In this document: positions 34,480 through 42,614 of the stretch, one piece after another
Numbering within the stretch: the first letter of the stretch is position 1
Layout of the letters: each line of letters begins with the position of its first letter
DNA from: Lachnospiraceae bacterium
GTDB lineage: Bacteria; Bacillota_A; Clostridia; Lachnospirales; Lachnospiraceae
DNA: 64,000 bases
Direction of reading: 5' to 3'
Assembly: GCA_009911175.1 (NCBI GenBank)
Contig: QXWX01000016.1
Span: forward strand, 1-64,000
Position numbers and translations under genes: made by a program
Notes under the pieces: model-generated
Seen by the model: the letters and a program-made list of their open reading frames with translations, nothing else
Database searches by the model: none
Told to the model about the DNA's origin: nothing

Positions 34480-35817
34480 TTATACTGATTTTAGTTTTTC
34501 GAAAACTCGGGCCAGTCTGCCGCTGCTCTCTTTTTGCTCTTCATAGTATGACCTTGCTCTAAGTATGTCAGATGCCTGGATAGATGATCTTCCATCCAAT
34601 AATGCCTGAATAAAATAGTCATACATCCGTTCTTCGTTCTGAAACCGACTCAAATAATTATTCCCGCTGTTCATCCATTGGGAAGAATATTCATTCGCAG
34701 CAATGATTACTTCGGTCGCCGGATCAACGTAACGTAAAAACTGATTTTCAACATCCTTATGAGAAATCACATTCATGTCTGATAATTCTGCCAGCAGATT
34801 ATAAAAATCACTTTTTGACATATTTTCTACATCATACTTTTCCCGCAGATATTGAATCTGATCCTCTGTAAGTTCGCTGGTGCCATCGGCATTCCAATTG
34901 ATTTTCTTATCCAATTTGATGCCTAATATTTCCAGAAATGTTTTACTGATGGATTCATAATCATCTTCTTCCGCAGATGGCGCTGCCTCTCCTTTTTCCT
35001 CTATCTTATTTTCCAATGGATGATTTCTGCTACGCGAAAAAAGTTCCTGTTCCAGATGCATCTCGAATAGTTCTTCGGAACATTTCCTTGCCATACCGGA
35101 TATCATCCTCTCCCTGACAGCACTGGAATATAGTTCCAGATTTCTTTTATTTTCTTCGGTAAAACCTTTAAGAATATCTGAATCCAATTTAAAACAGGTT
35201 CCAATCTGGTCCGCCCCAGTATGATTTTCCGTGAAACCAAGCACAAAATCCAAATCCTTTTTGTTCCACGCAGCCTCTTCCGATAAATGCAGCCTGTTAC
35301 AGGACGCAAGCCTCTCCTGGGTTCTGGCGACATAATCAAACCGTTCATTGATCCCCGGCTCTTTCCCATAAAGATTGTAGGTGCTGATCGAATAATGCTC
35401 TCCCGGCCTGAAATATGACAGCGCATCTATTTCGAGAGGTGTGGTATTATAAGGATCAATCTGCTTCACGGCAATTTTTTCTTCAAACAGCTTTCCATGT
35501 TCATCTACACCTCTCGCAACCAATACCGGGTTCTCTTCTGTGGATTCGGCCGCATGGAAAAATCTGTATTCAATCCCTGGAGCCTTCCAGTGCCATCCAA
35601 TCGCTTTTTCATCCTTGAGCGCATACTTACATGGTATTTTATCCACCTCGGCACAGGTTTCAAAATTTCCTCTCGATACCGTTTTAATATAGCGCTCCTC
35701 ATTGGGCACTTTTGTCCCAAATCCGCCTTTCCCACTGTATTTCCTGTTGCTATTTGCTGTCTGATATTTGCGCTGTCCTGCTGTCAAAAGAGCATTCCCA
35801 TAAGAAATGCCAATCAT
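34480..35817 (-). CDS. Uncharacterised 445-residue protein (duplicated family)
   Basis: I do not recognise the family with certainty; it resembles long cytoplasmic proteins of unknown function from Lachnospiraceae. The sequence is soluble and mixed, without signal peptide or membrane segments. An N-terminal region (MIGISYGNALLTAGQRKYQ) is followed by a beta-rich central part (YRFFHAAES, ARGVDEHGKLFEEKIAVKQI) and helical stretches near 165-260 and 330-445. Residues ~255-280 are a charged low-complexity linker. GGGGATG-type ribosome binding site and its own terminator are present. A fragment of a paralogue (about residues 150-205 plus the last dozen) survives at 38814-39114, so this gene family has been duplicated next to BlaR1/BlaI-type genes. 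Confidence 0.6.
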   Translation of the reverse strand: MIGISYGNALLTAGQRKYQTANSNRKYSGKGGFGTKVPNEERYIKTVSRGNFETCAEVDKIPCKYALKDEKAIGWHWKAPGIEYRFFHAAESTEENPVLVARGVDEHGKLFEEKIAVKQIDPYNTTPLEIDALSYFRPGEHYSISTYNLYGKEPGINERFDYVARTQERLASCNRLHLSEEAAWNKKDLDFVLGFTENHTGADQIGTCFKLDSDILKGFTEENKRNLELYSSAVRERMISGMARKCSEELFEMHLEQELFSRSRNHPLENKIEEKGEAAPSAEEDDYESISKTFLEILGIKLDKKINWNADGTSELTEDQIQYLREKYDVENMSKSDFYNLLAELSDMNVISHKDVENQFLRYVDPATEVIIAANEYSSQWMNSGNNYLSRFQNEERMYDYFIQALLDGRSSIQASDILRARSYYEEQKESSGRLARVFEKLKSV

Positions 35818-35967
35818 TATAACATCCCCTCCTTAACACACTTATAATGCATAATCCAACCGGTCACATAAATAATTGTACCATATCATGTCAGAAAACC
35901 GGGAACATACTTCTTTAAAAATAGAACATGCGGTGATCGATCATTACTATTCAAGTAAAATGTCGAT

Positions 35968-36042
35968 TTATTTTACACTCTCTTTCCCGCTCAAAAGAAC
36001 TCCTTTAACCTGCAGTCCGGTAATTCTTTCTGATATTGTCAT
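35968..36042 (-). CDS. Possible 24-residue small ORF
   Basis: ATG 36042 follows AGGAG at nine bases and the frame ends at TAA 35968-35970. The peptide is MTISERITGLQVKGVLLSGK plus four residues. No known motif. It lies between a BlaR1 remnant and the 445-residue gene, so it may be a leftover rather than a gene. The rest of 35818-36071 holds only the likely promoter and ribosome binding site of the 445-residue gene. Confidence 0.25.
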   Translation of the reverse strand: MTISERITGLQVKGVLLSGKESVK

Positions 36043-36071
36043 GATTCATCACTCCTCGCTTTTCAAACTTA

Positions 36072-36192
36072 TCATTCACAATAATTTCTAACTGTATTAT
36101 CATATGAAACATACCTTTTCGCAATTGGAAATATGAGCAGATACAAGATAAAAATAACGCTTCCCGAAAGTGACATGATCAGCAAAAAATTT
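36072..36192 (-). pseudogene. 5' remnant of a second BlaR1/M56-type gene
   Basis: On the minus strand it reads FLLIMSLSGSVIFILYLLIF then PIAKRYVSYDN and a stop TGA at 36072-36074. This matches residues ~5-32 of the intact M56 protein at 37334-38662 (FLLIMSLSGSVILLLYLLVS). DNA similarity at 36105-36192 to 38567-38652 is obvious by eye. Only the first ~30 codons remain. Confidence 0.8.
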
Positions 36193-36197
36193 GTACT

Positions 36198-36743
36198 TTA
36201 ATCAAGAGTATATTGTCTACGATAGGCATGACTATCACGATAGGTATCTGTATCCTTCCGTTTAAGTTCCTGAATTACCCGATTGAGTTCTACCTGTATA
36301 TCTTTTTTCTGTTCTTCTGGTGCCGAATTCAATTTCTGTTCTAATTGTTGTTGCTGTTGTTTCAATTGTTTTATCTCCCTCTCAACAGCAGACAAATCTA
36401 AGGTTGTCACCACAACTATTGGCTTTTCACCACTCCCTTCATTATTTTTATTATCTTCTTCACTTTTATCAACATTCTCTATATTATCAGATACATTAGA
36501 ATCTTCGTCTTCGGGATGATTAAATCTGATCTGCAATACCCCGCTTCCATCTTTTTTCAATTCATAAATTCCGGCTGAATCTTCACTATCTTGATATTCT
36601 ATTATGTCGTATCGCTTCTGCATTTGTGACAAATCAGAAGCCTTTTCCTGCTGTGTTGTATTCTCTGCCACATCTTCTTTCTGAAAAACTTGCTTATATA
36701 AAACGTTATTTATTAATAGATTTTCTGTAATATTTCTGGTCAT
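36198..36743 (-). CDS. Uncharacterised 181-residue acidic coiled-coil protein
   Basis: I choose ATG 36743 because AGGAG lies eight bases upstream; a longer frame has no such site. The protein opens MTRNITENLLINNVLYKQVF, then is acidic and low in complexity (~60-105) and has a Gln/Glu/Lys-rich coiled coil at ~112-160 (KQLKQQQQQLEQKLNS). No signal peptide or membrane segment. The family is not known to me. It lies 200 bp downstream of the BlaI-type gene on the same strand and could be its target. Confidence 0.55.
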   Translation of the reverse strand: MTRNITENLLINNVLYKQVFQKEDVAENTTQQEKASDLSQMQKRYDIIEYQDSEDSAGIYELKKDGSGVLQIRFNHPEDEDSNVSDNIENVDKSEEDNKNNEGSGEKPIVVVTTLDLSAVEREIKQLKQQQQQLEQKLNSAPEEQKKDIQVELNRVIQELKRKDTDTYRDSHAYRRQYTLD

Positions 36744-36943
36744 AATTATCACTCCTAATTTTTCTATGCTTTTAAATAATATTATTAAGTTTACAAATAA
36801 AATCAAACTGTTCGTTTATTGCCACATTTTTTCATAGAAAACCTGAGTCTGCAACTCCATATGTCTTGTCTCGATTTTCTATAGCATATCTCATTCACAT
36901 CACCCTCTTTCTTAATTTCCTCTCAAACTCTCTGCAAAATCTT

Positions 36944-37312
36944 TCATATCATCCTTCTCAATTCCTCTGCCTCTTCCTCGGAGAGTTTTTTGTCGCCTAT
37001 AAAGGCAGCAAATAGCCGGCTGATGGAATTGTCAAAGCATTCCTCTACCAAATGCCGCGTCCAGTTATGGATCAGCTCCTCCTTGCTACACAATGCATAA
37101 TACATATAATGTGTAGAGCTCCGGTCTGTTCCTACCATTTTGATTTTTTGCAAATTGATCAAATACGTGTTTAAAGTTTGCGCTTTCCATGTTTTTTTCC
37201 ATTCATTCTGTGCTACGTCCATGATCTCTTTAAAAGACATAGGTTCCCCCGTCCGCCACAGCAGCTCCATAATCAGCATTTCCGTATTAGACAATCCGTA
37301 ATTTCTTCCCAT
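36944..37312 (-). CDS. BlaI/MecI/CopY-type transcriptional repressor
   Basis: 122 residues, typical size. The winged-helix domain is YGLSNTEMLIMELLWRTGEP, MSFKEIMDVAQ, then KTWKAQTLNTYLINLQKIKM, and the C-terminal helical dimerisation arm carries EELIHNWTRHLVEECFDNSI. In the well-studied systems BlaI represses a resistance operon and is cleaved when the membrane protease BlaR1 is activated. It is encoded 21 bp after an M56 (BlaR1-like) gene, the reverse of the usual blaI-blaR1 order, with a GGAAAGG ribosome binding site. No beta-lactamase gene is near. Confidence 0.88.
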   Translation of the reverse strand: MGRNYGLSNTEMLIMELLWRTGEPMSFKEIMDVAQNEWKKTWKAQTLNTYLINLQKIKMVGTDRSSTHYMYYALCSKEELIHNWTRHLVEECFDNSISRLFAAFIGDKKLSEEEAEELRRMI

Positions 37313-37333
37313 ACGATCTTCCCCTTTCCTTCA

Positions 37334-38662
37334 TCAATGCGGACATTTTTCATACCATTTCAGCATAATTTCATCACCTGTTTTTACATAGCCGCAAGAA
37401 GTACACCTCTGCGCTTCATAAGTTGTCGCCGAACAGTCTCCGCTGCTGTTTTTACTATGGGATGTTGTTGTCCCAGCAGCATATTTGTGTTTGCAGGCGG
37501 CCCTTGTATAATTATTATCATCCTTGATCTCATAAACATTTCCGGCTTTGTCAGCAAAGAACTGCTCATATGGAAGTTCTTCAACCTCCAGCTTTAATTC
37601 CCCCACGGTAAACTGAAAGTCAAATCCCTGTTCAGAATAGCCATACCTCTGATCCGTTATATTCACCGGCGGATCATACGCACAGACTGTAAGCCCGCCC
37701 ATTAGAGAGATCAATGCCGTCATCAGCGCAGACAAAATTCTTTTGTTTTTTCTAACTGTTTTCATTTCTACAATCCTCCTTTTGAAAGCTCTCTTACTAT
37801 TTCCACCTAAAATTCCAACGGCAAACTCATTACTGGCCATACTTTTCTGTACCGCAAGCTTCAGAAGCAATTCGCCATATGCTTTGCGCTCTTGTTCTTC
37901 TTTCCCTCTCAACACAATACTGTCACAATATATCTCACTGATATTTAAAATCTCATTGTACAGGATATATGTAAACGGGTTGAACCAATGGACTGCTATA
38001 GCCGCCATACCTAAAAATCTTATAAGGACATCCCTATTCTTAATATGTACCAGCTCATGCTTTAACACATCACGATATAAGTCCTGGTCAGCCTCATCCC
38101 GGTTCCATGGAGGTATTATGACCGTTGGGGAACAGATTCCCATCGTGATCGGGGCCTTACAGTATTCAGAGCATAAAAGCTTTACGTTCCTTCTGATGTC
38201 CAATTCATTTTTTATCGCATGAAACATATCCTGCTGCTCCTGCCCTACTGGTATATCTGAATAGTTCAGACATATTTTTCTCATTTTCCAATATCGAAGG
38301 GCATACCACGAAATAACCGCAAATGAGAGAACTCCCATACCCAGTATGAATATGAGCATTTTTTCCAACCCTGATGATACATATAAGGAACCACCATCTG
38401 CATAAATTGCATAGCTTGTGTTCATAAGGCTGACCGGCCGGCTTAACAGATTAACCGCCAGCGGACAGAAGCCAAATATCGAATCCCTGATTTCAGGTAA
38501 GACAGCCGGAAACGGAATCAGATAAAAAGCGAGCGCAATCTTTAAAATACGATATCTCCATGCCAATGAAAAATACCTTTTCGCAATTGGAGATACGAGT
38601 AGATACAAGAGCAAAATAACACTTCCCGAAAGTGACATAATCAGCAAAAAATTAGTTAGCAT
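37334..38662 (-). CDS. BlaR1-like M56-family membrane metalloprotease with Cys-rich sensor tail
   Basis: 442 residues. Four membrane helices (about 8-26, 38-55, 100-122 and ~305-325) frame a cytoplasmic zinc-protease domain. The zinc motif HELVH is near residue 202, with NISEIYCD downstream as third-ligand region and the preceding CKAPITMGICSPTVIIPP strand typical of M56. Instead of the penicillin-binding sensor of BlaR1, the extracellular part after helix 4 is only ~110 residues and ends in a Cys/His cluster (ACKHKY, GDCSATTYEAQRCTSCGYV, KCPH) like a zinc ribbon. It probably senses an envelope signal and inactivates the adjacent BlaI-type repressor. Confidence 0.85.
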   Translation of the reverse strand: MLTNFLLIMSLSGSVILLLYLLVSPIAKRYFSLAWRYRILKIALAFYLIPFPAVLPEIRDSIFGFCPLAVNLLSRPVSLMNTSYAIYADGGSLYVSSGLEKMLIFILGMGVLSFAVISWYALRYWKMRKICLNYSDIPVGQEQQDMFHAIKNELDIRRNVKLLCSEYCKAPITMGICSPTVIIPPWNRDEADQDLYRDVLKHELVHIKNRDVLIRFLGMAAIAVHWFNPFTYILYNEILNISEIYCDSIVLRGKEEQERKAYGELLLKLAVQKSMASNEFAVGILGGNSKRAFKRRIVEMKTVRKNKRILSALMTALISLMGGLTVCAYDPPVNITDQRYGYSEQGFDFQFTVGELKLEVEELPYEQFFADKAGNVYEIKDDNNYTRAACKHKYAAGTTTSHSKNSSGDCSATTYEAQRCTSCGYVKTGDEIMLKWYEKCPH

Positions 38663-38762
38663 TCCATCTCCTCTTTTTGTATTAAATATTCTTAGTATGA
38701 ATTGTATATGAACACAAAAGAATAGTCAATACCATTTTTCAGAAAAATAATATACAAGGCCA

Positions 38763-38803
38763 AAAAAGACGCCAAAAATCCGAACTGAATTTTTGGCGTC
38801 TTT
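38763..38803 (-). terminator. Duplicated terminator of the decayed paralogue
   Basis: AAAGACGCCAAAAATCC and the opposite arm ending GGCGTCTTT form a stem nearly identical to 34431-34469, differing at compensating bases (GCC/GGC for ACC/GAT). Confidence 0.65.
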
Positions 38804-38813
38804 CTATTTGCGG

Positions 38814-39114
38814 TCAGGCTGATGCCTTAAATTTGCCAAAAACTCGGGCTAGTACAGCATTGCGTATATAATGGTGAATAATGCGCCTGATATTTTTGTC
38901 AGGACAAGGCGTAGGTTCCAATCCGATCCGCCCCGGCATGATTTTCCGTGAACCCGAGCACAAAATCCAAATCCTTTTTATTCCACGCAGCCTCTTCCGA
39001 TAAATGCAGCCTGCTACAAGATGCAAGCCTCTCCTGGGTTCTGGCGACATAATCAAACCGTTCATTGATTCCCGGCTCTTTCCCATTAAGATTGAATGTC
39101 AATGCATTTTTCAA
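38814..39114 (-). pseudogene. Decayed paralogue of the 445-residue gene
   Basis: The segment 38905-39105 reads in frame as NLNGKEPGINERFDYVARTQ and onward to DFVLGFTENHAGADRIGT, matching residues ~148-205 of the intact protein at 34480-35817 with few changes. It then runs into the ~44-bp scar sequence and resumes at the last dozen residues (LARVFGKFKASA, against LARVFEKLKSV) before the duplicated terminator. About 220 internal codons and the first 147 are missing. It cannot encode a working product. Confidence 0.8.
38849..38892. repeat. ~44-bp scar sequence, copy 2
   Basis: Shares CTAGTACAGCATTGCGTA with 25029-25046 and further similarity to 38892. It sits exactly at the internal deletion of the decayed 445-residue paralogue. 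Confidence 0.5.
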
Positions 39115-39150
39115 AAAAATAATAGGGGGATCTAATTCTATCCCCCTATT
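39113..39150 (-). terminator. Terminator of glgP
   Basis: AATAGGGGGAT (39121-39131) and ATCCCCCTATT (39140-39150) form a perfect stem with an 8-base loop, and a T-rich run follows on the minus strand. It is about 105 bp beyond the glgP stop; nothing else is seen in between. Confidence 0.7.
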
Positions 39151-39257
39151 GCAGACCTCTTACATAGCATTTTTTATTTTTGCCATTTACATGGCAGTCG
39201 TCATAATTTTTTGCAATCTTTTCTTATGGGCCGCAGCCGTTACAACAGGTACCCTTG

Positions 39258-41510
39258 TCATCCCAGATGCCAGATATCCTCATTATACTCCGCGATCGTC
39301 CGGTCCGAAGAGAAGTATCCCGCCTCGCTGATATTGATCAGCGCCATCCTCGCCCATTTCTCCGGGTTCACGGCATAGTCCGTGACCGCCTGGTTTTTGC
39401 GCACAACATAAGCGTTAAAATCAGGGAATGTCTGGAACCAGTCTTTTCCAACCAGTTCGTTTTTCAGGCTCTTAAGACTCCCCGCATCTCCTTCTGCCAA
39501 CATCCGCTCTCCGTCGATAAAGTCTACCGCGCGCCGGAGATTGGGATCCGTCTCATACCATTCCCGTGCACAGTAATCCCCTTTCTCATAGAGCCGGATC
39601 ACCTGCCTGCTGCTCTGCCCGAAGATATAGATGTTCTCTCCTCCCACACAGTCCGCGATCTCCACATTTGCCCCGTCCAGCGTTCCAAGCGTGACCGCTC
39701 CGTTCAGCATGAACTTCATGTTTCCGGTGCCGGACGCCTCCTTGGAAGCAAGGCTGATCTGCTCGGACAGGTCACAGGCCGGGATCATCTTTTCCGCGGC
39801 AGTCACATTATAGTTTTCGACCAGCACGATCTGGATCCACTTGGAAACCTCCGGATCCTTTTCGATCACCTTCGACAAGGTCAATAGCGCATGGATGATA
39901 TTTTTCGCCGTAATGTAGGCCGGAGCCGCCTTTGCCCCGAACACAGCGGTGATCGGCGCCGCCGGAAGGTGTCCGCTCTTGATCTCAAAATACTGATGAA
40001 TGAGATACAGCAGGTTCAGCTGCTGCCGCTTATACTCATGCAGGCGCTTGGACTGAATGGAAAAGATCGAATCCGGATTCAGCTTAACCCCCTGCTTTTT
40101 GTACAGCCAATCGGAGAGCTTCTTCTTATTGGAAGTCTTGATCTCCATCAGTTGCTTTAAGACTGCATGATCCTCCGCAAAGGAAGCCAGTTTTTTCAGC
40201 TCCGACGCGTTCTTCTTGAAGCCCGGCCCGATCAGGCTCTCGATATACGCTGCCAGCTCGTGGTTGCAGGAAAGGAGCCACCGCCGGAACGTGATCCCAT
40301 TGGTCTTATTGTTAAATTTCTCCGGATAAAGCTGATAAAACTGGTTCAGCTCGCTTTCCTTCAGGATCTCCGTATGAAGGGCCGCCACACCGTTTGTACT
40401 GTGGGTAAAATGAATGTCCATATTCGCCATGTGGACCAGATGCCCCTTGTCAATGACCGCCAGATCTTCCCTGTCCGTTTTTTCCCTGACCGCTTCATCC
40501 AGCTTGCGGATCACGGGCATGAGCTGCGGAACCACCTCTTCCAGGTAGCTTTCGGGCCATTTCTCCAATGCTTCCGCCAGAATGGTATGATTCGTATACG
40601 CACAGGTTTTGGTCACGATCTCCGCCGCCTCTTCAAATTCGATCCCCTTTTCCTCAAGCAGCCGGATCAGCTCCGGGATCACCATGGACGGGTGGGTATC
40701 ATTGATCTGGATGGCCGCGTAATCCGCAAGGTCGTGAAGTTTGCAGCCCCGCTCCTCGCATTCCTCCAGGATCATCTGCGCCCCGGCGCTGACCATCAGG
40801 TACTGCTGGTAGATACGCAGCTTGCGGCCTTCCTCATCACTGTCATCCGGGTACAAAAACAGGGTCAGGTTCTTGACGATCTCTGTCTTATCAAAACCGA
40901 TCCCCTCCGAGATGATGCTCTCGTCCACCGTATCCAGGTCAAACAGATTCAGCTTATTGGTCCGTCCGTCGTAGCCGGTCACATCCAGCCGGTACAGACG
41001 CGCCTCATACTCCTTTCCGGCAAGGCTGACCGGGTAGGTCTTCCCGGTATCTTCGGCCCACTGAGCGCCGTTCAGCCAGTAGTCCGGCGTCTCATTCTGA
41101 AAATGATTCCGGAAATTCTGATGGAACAGCCCGCAATGATAACGCAGCCCCACACCGTCCCCCGGCAGGTCCAGCGTTGCGAGAGAATCCAGGAAGCAGG
41201 CTGCCAGACGTCCCAGCCCCCCGTTTCCAAGACTGGGCTCCGGCTCGATCTCTTCCAGCTCTGCCAGAGATTTTCCGGATTCCTTCAAGAGCGCATCCAC
41301 CTCATCATAGATCCCCAGATTGATCAGGTTATTGCTCAACAGCTTCCCGATCAAAAATTCCGCGGATATATAATACAGCTTCCGGCCCCTGACTGCCTTC
41401 TCCTTCACTCTGCTCTCTTCCTTCACAATGGTCATCAGTGCTTTATAAATTTCCTCATAACTGCTCTCTGCGATCGACTTTTTACAAATTGCTTCCAATC
41501 TTGTCTTCAT
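39258..41510 (-). CDS. glgP: Glycogen/maltodextrin phosphorylase
   Basis: 750 residues, the short clostridial form (E. coli enzymes are ~800). It releases glucose-1-phosphate from glycogen or maltodextrin ends using pyridoxal phosphate. Conserved family blocks are EPSLGNGGLGRLAACFLDSL near residue 82, AIQINDTHPSMVIPELIRLL near 260, NGITFRRWLLSCNHELA near 395, and the pyridoxal-lysine block EASGTGNMKFMLNGAVTLGT near 590-610. It is a single gene with its own terminator, transcribed away from an AraC-type regulator. A 15-bp-arm inverted repeat lies in the divergent upstream region. Confidence 0.97.
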   Translation of the reverse strand: MKTRLEAICKKSIAESSYEEIYKALMTIVKEESRVKEKAVRGRKLYYISAEFLIGKLLSNNLINLGIYDEVDALLKESGKSLAELEEIEPEPSLGNGGLGRLAACFLDSLATLDLPGDGVGLRYHCGLFHQNFRNHFQNETPDYWLNGAQWAEDTGKTYPVSLAGKEYEARLYRLDVTGYDGRTNKLNLFDLDTVDESIISEGIGFDKTEIVKNLTLFLYPDDSDEEGRKLRIYQQYLMVSAGAQMILEECEERGCKLHDLADYAAIQINDTHPSMVIPELIRLLEEKGIEFEEAAEIVTKTCAYTNHTILAEALEKWPESYLEEVVPQLMPVIRKLDEAVREKTDREDLAVIDKGHLVHMANMDIHFTHSTNGVAALHTEILKESELNQFYQLYPEKFNNKTNGITFRRWLLSCNHELAAYIESLIGPGFKKNASELKKLASFAEDHAVLKQLMEIKTSNKKKLSDWLYKKQGVKLNPDSIFSIQSKRLHEYKRQQLNLLYLIHQYFEIKSGHLPAAPITAVFGAKAAPAYITAKNIIHALLTLSKVIEKDPEVSKWIQIVLVENYNVTAAEKMIPACDLSEQISLASKEASGTGNMKFMLNGAVTLGTLDGANVEIADCVGGENIYIFGQSSRQVIRLYEKGDYCAREWYETDPNLRRAVDFIDGERMLAEGDAGSLKSLKNELVGKDWFQTFPDFNAYVVRKNQAVTDYAVNPEKWARMALINISEAGYFSSDRTIAEYNEDIWHLG

Positions 41511-41601
41511 GGCTCAAAACTCCTTTCGCATATGAAATCATCTTTTTCAACTCTCATGTATTGTCATCGGATCTTCCAGGCAAAATCTACAGCGGACTTT
41601 C

Positions 41602-41640
41602 GGAACTGCGCAAAAAGGCAAGTTATTTTTGCGCAGTTCC
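41602..41640. promoter_or_regulatory. Perfect inverted repeat in the glgP/AraC divergent region
   Basis: GGAACTGCGCAAAAA (41602-41616) and TTTTTGCGCAGTTCC (41626-41640) are perfect complements around a 9-base loop. No gene ends here, so a terminator is unlikely. Either an operator for the divergent AraC-type protein or a leader hairpin of glgP. Confidence 0.5.
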
Positions 41641-41718
41641 TTAGCCTGTGATTATTTTTTACCACATTCCGTCACAAAATACTTGTACTTTTGACGCAAC
41701 ATATTATACAATACGATC

Positions 41719-42612
41719 ATGAGTGATACATATTTCCCGATTCAAGACAATTCCATAAACGGATATCATGAGACAAAAAAGCACACGGATTTTCTGTTCC
41801 CCTACAACGTCTATCCCTGTACGATCCCGGATGATTTTCCGTCCGTCCCGCTGCACTGGCAGGATACCATGGAGATCATCTACATCAAAAAAGGACGGGG
41901 CACGGCGCAGGCGGACCTGTCTGTTTTTGAAGTCCAGGCAGGTGATATTATCCTTGCACCGCCCGGGCATCTCCACGGGTTAAGGCATCTGCACGGGTTT
42001 CGGATGGAATATGAAAATATTATTTTTGACATGACGTTTTTAGGAAGCGGCGTGATCGACCTGTGCAGCCAGAAATATCTGATCCCCCTGCTGAGAAATG
42101 AATTGCATCTGCCTCTGCGCATTACCCCGGCAGATGCCTGTTATGATAAGCTCTCCGCTTGTCTCGACAATGCCGACATGCTGTGCGGCCTCCGCCCGGT
42201 CGGCTATGAGCTGGAAGTTAAAGCGGATATGATGAAATTATTTTCCATTTTGCTGCGGATGGCAGCCCCGGCCGAGCAGGAGCATCCGCTCCCCGCCAAT
42301 ATCGACCGGCTCAAATCCATCCTTCATTTTATTGAAGAAAATTATCAGCGGCCCCTCACGGTGGAAGATGCCGCTGATGTATGCGGTTACAGCGCCAGCC
42401 ACTTCATGCGCTGGTTCCGCCAGGTGACAGGGACCAGTTTTATCCGCTATCTCAACCGGTTCCGCCTGGAAAAGGCTTTTCTGGAATTGAAGCATACGGA
42501 TAAAACGGTATTGGAGATCTCCCAGGAGACCGGGTTTGACAATCTCTCCAACTTCAACCGCCTGTTTAAAAAGCAGTTTCTCATGACGCCGAGGGAGCTG
42601 CGCTCAGTATAA
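41719..42612 (+). CDS. AraC-family regulator with N-terminal cupin domain
   Basis: 297 residues. The N-terminal cupin (about 30-110) shows HWQDTMEIIYIKKGRG and AGDIILAPPGHLHGLRHL. The C-terminal AraC double helix-turn-helix (about 195-297) has IEENYQRPLTVEDAADVCGY, SASHFMRWFRQVTG and VLEISQETGFDNLSNFNRLF. Such proteins usually sense a sugar and activate nearby sugar genes. It is divergent from glgP, a possible target. There is no Shine-Dalgarno sequence before ATG 41719, and a TTGTAC-16-TATACA promoter at about 41683-41710 would start the mRNA nearly at the ATG, so it may be translated from a leaderless message. Confidence 0.9.
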   Translation: MSDTYFPIQDNSINGYHETKKHTDFLFPYNVYPCTIPDDFPSVPLHWQDTMEIIYIKKGRGTAQADLSVFEVQAGDIILAPPGHLHGLRHLHGFRMEYENIIFDMTFLGSGVIDLCSQKYLIPLLRNELHLPLRITPADACYDKLSACLDNADMLCGLRPVGYELEVKADMMKLFSILLRMAAPAEQEHPLPANIDRLKSILHFIEENYQRPLTVEDAADVCGYSASHFMRWFRQVTGTSFIRYLNRFRLEKAFLELKHTDKTVLEISQETGFDNLSNFNRLFKKQFLMTPRELRSV

Positions 42613-42614
42613 TG

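Noticed and set aside
38899..39114. 71-codon frame as a real small gene
   Set aside because: It is the in-frame remnant of a duplicated internal segment of the 445-residue gene, without a ribosome binding site.
40167..41651. 494-codon plus-strand frame within glgP
   Set aside because: Antisense shadow of glgP codons; low-quality composition.
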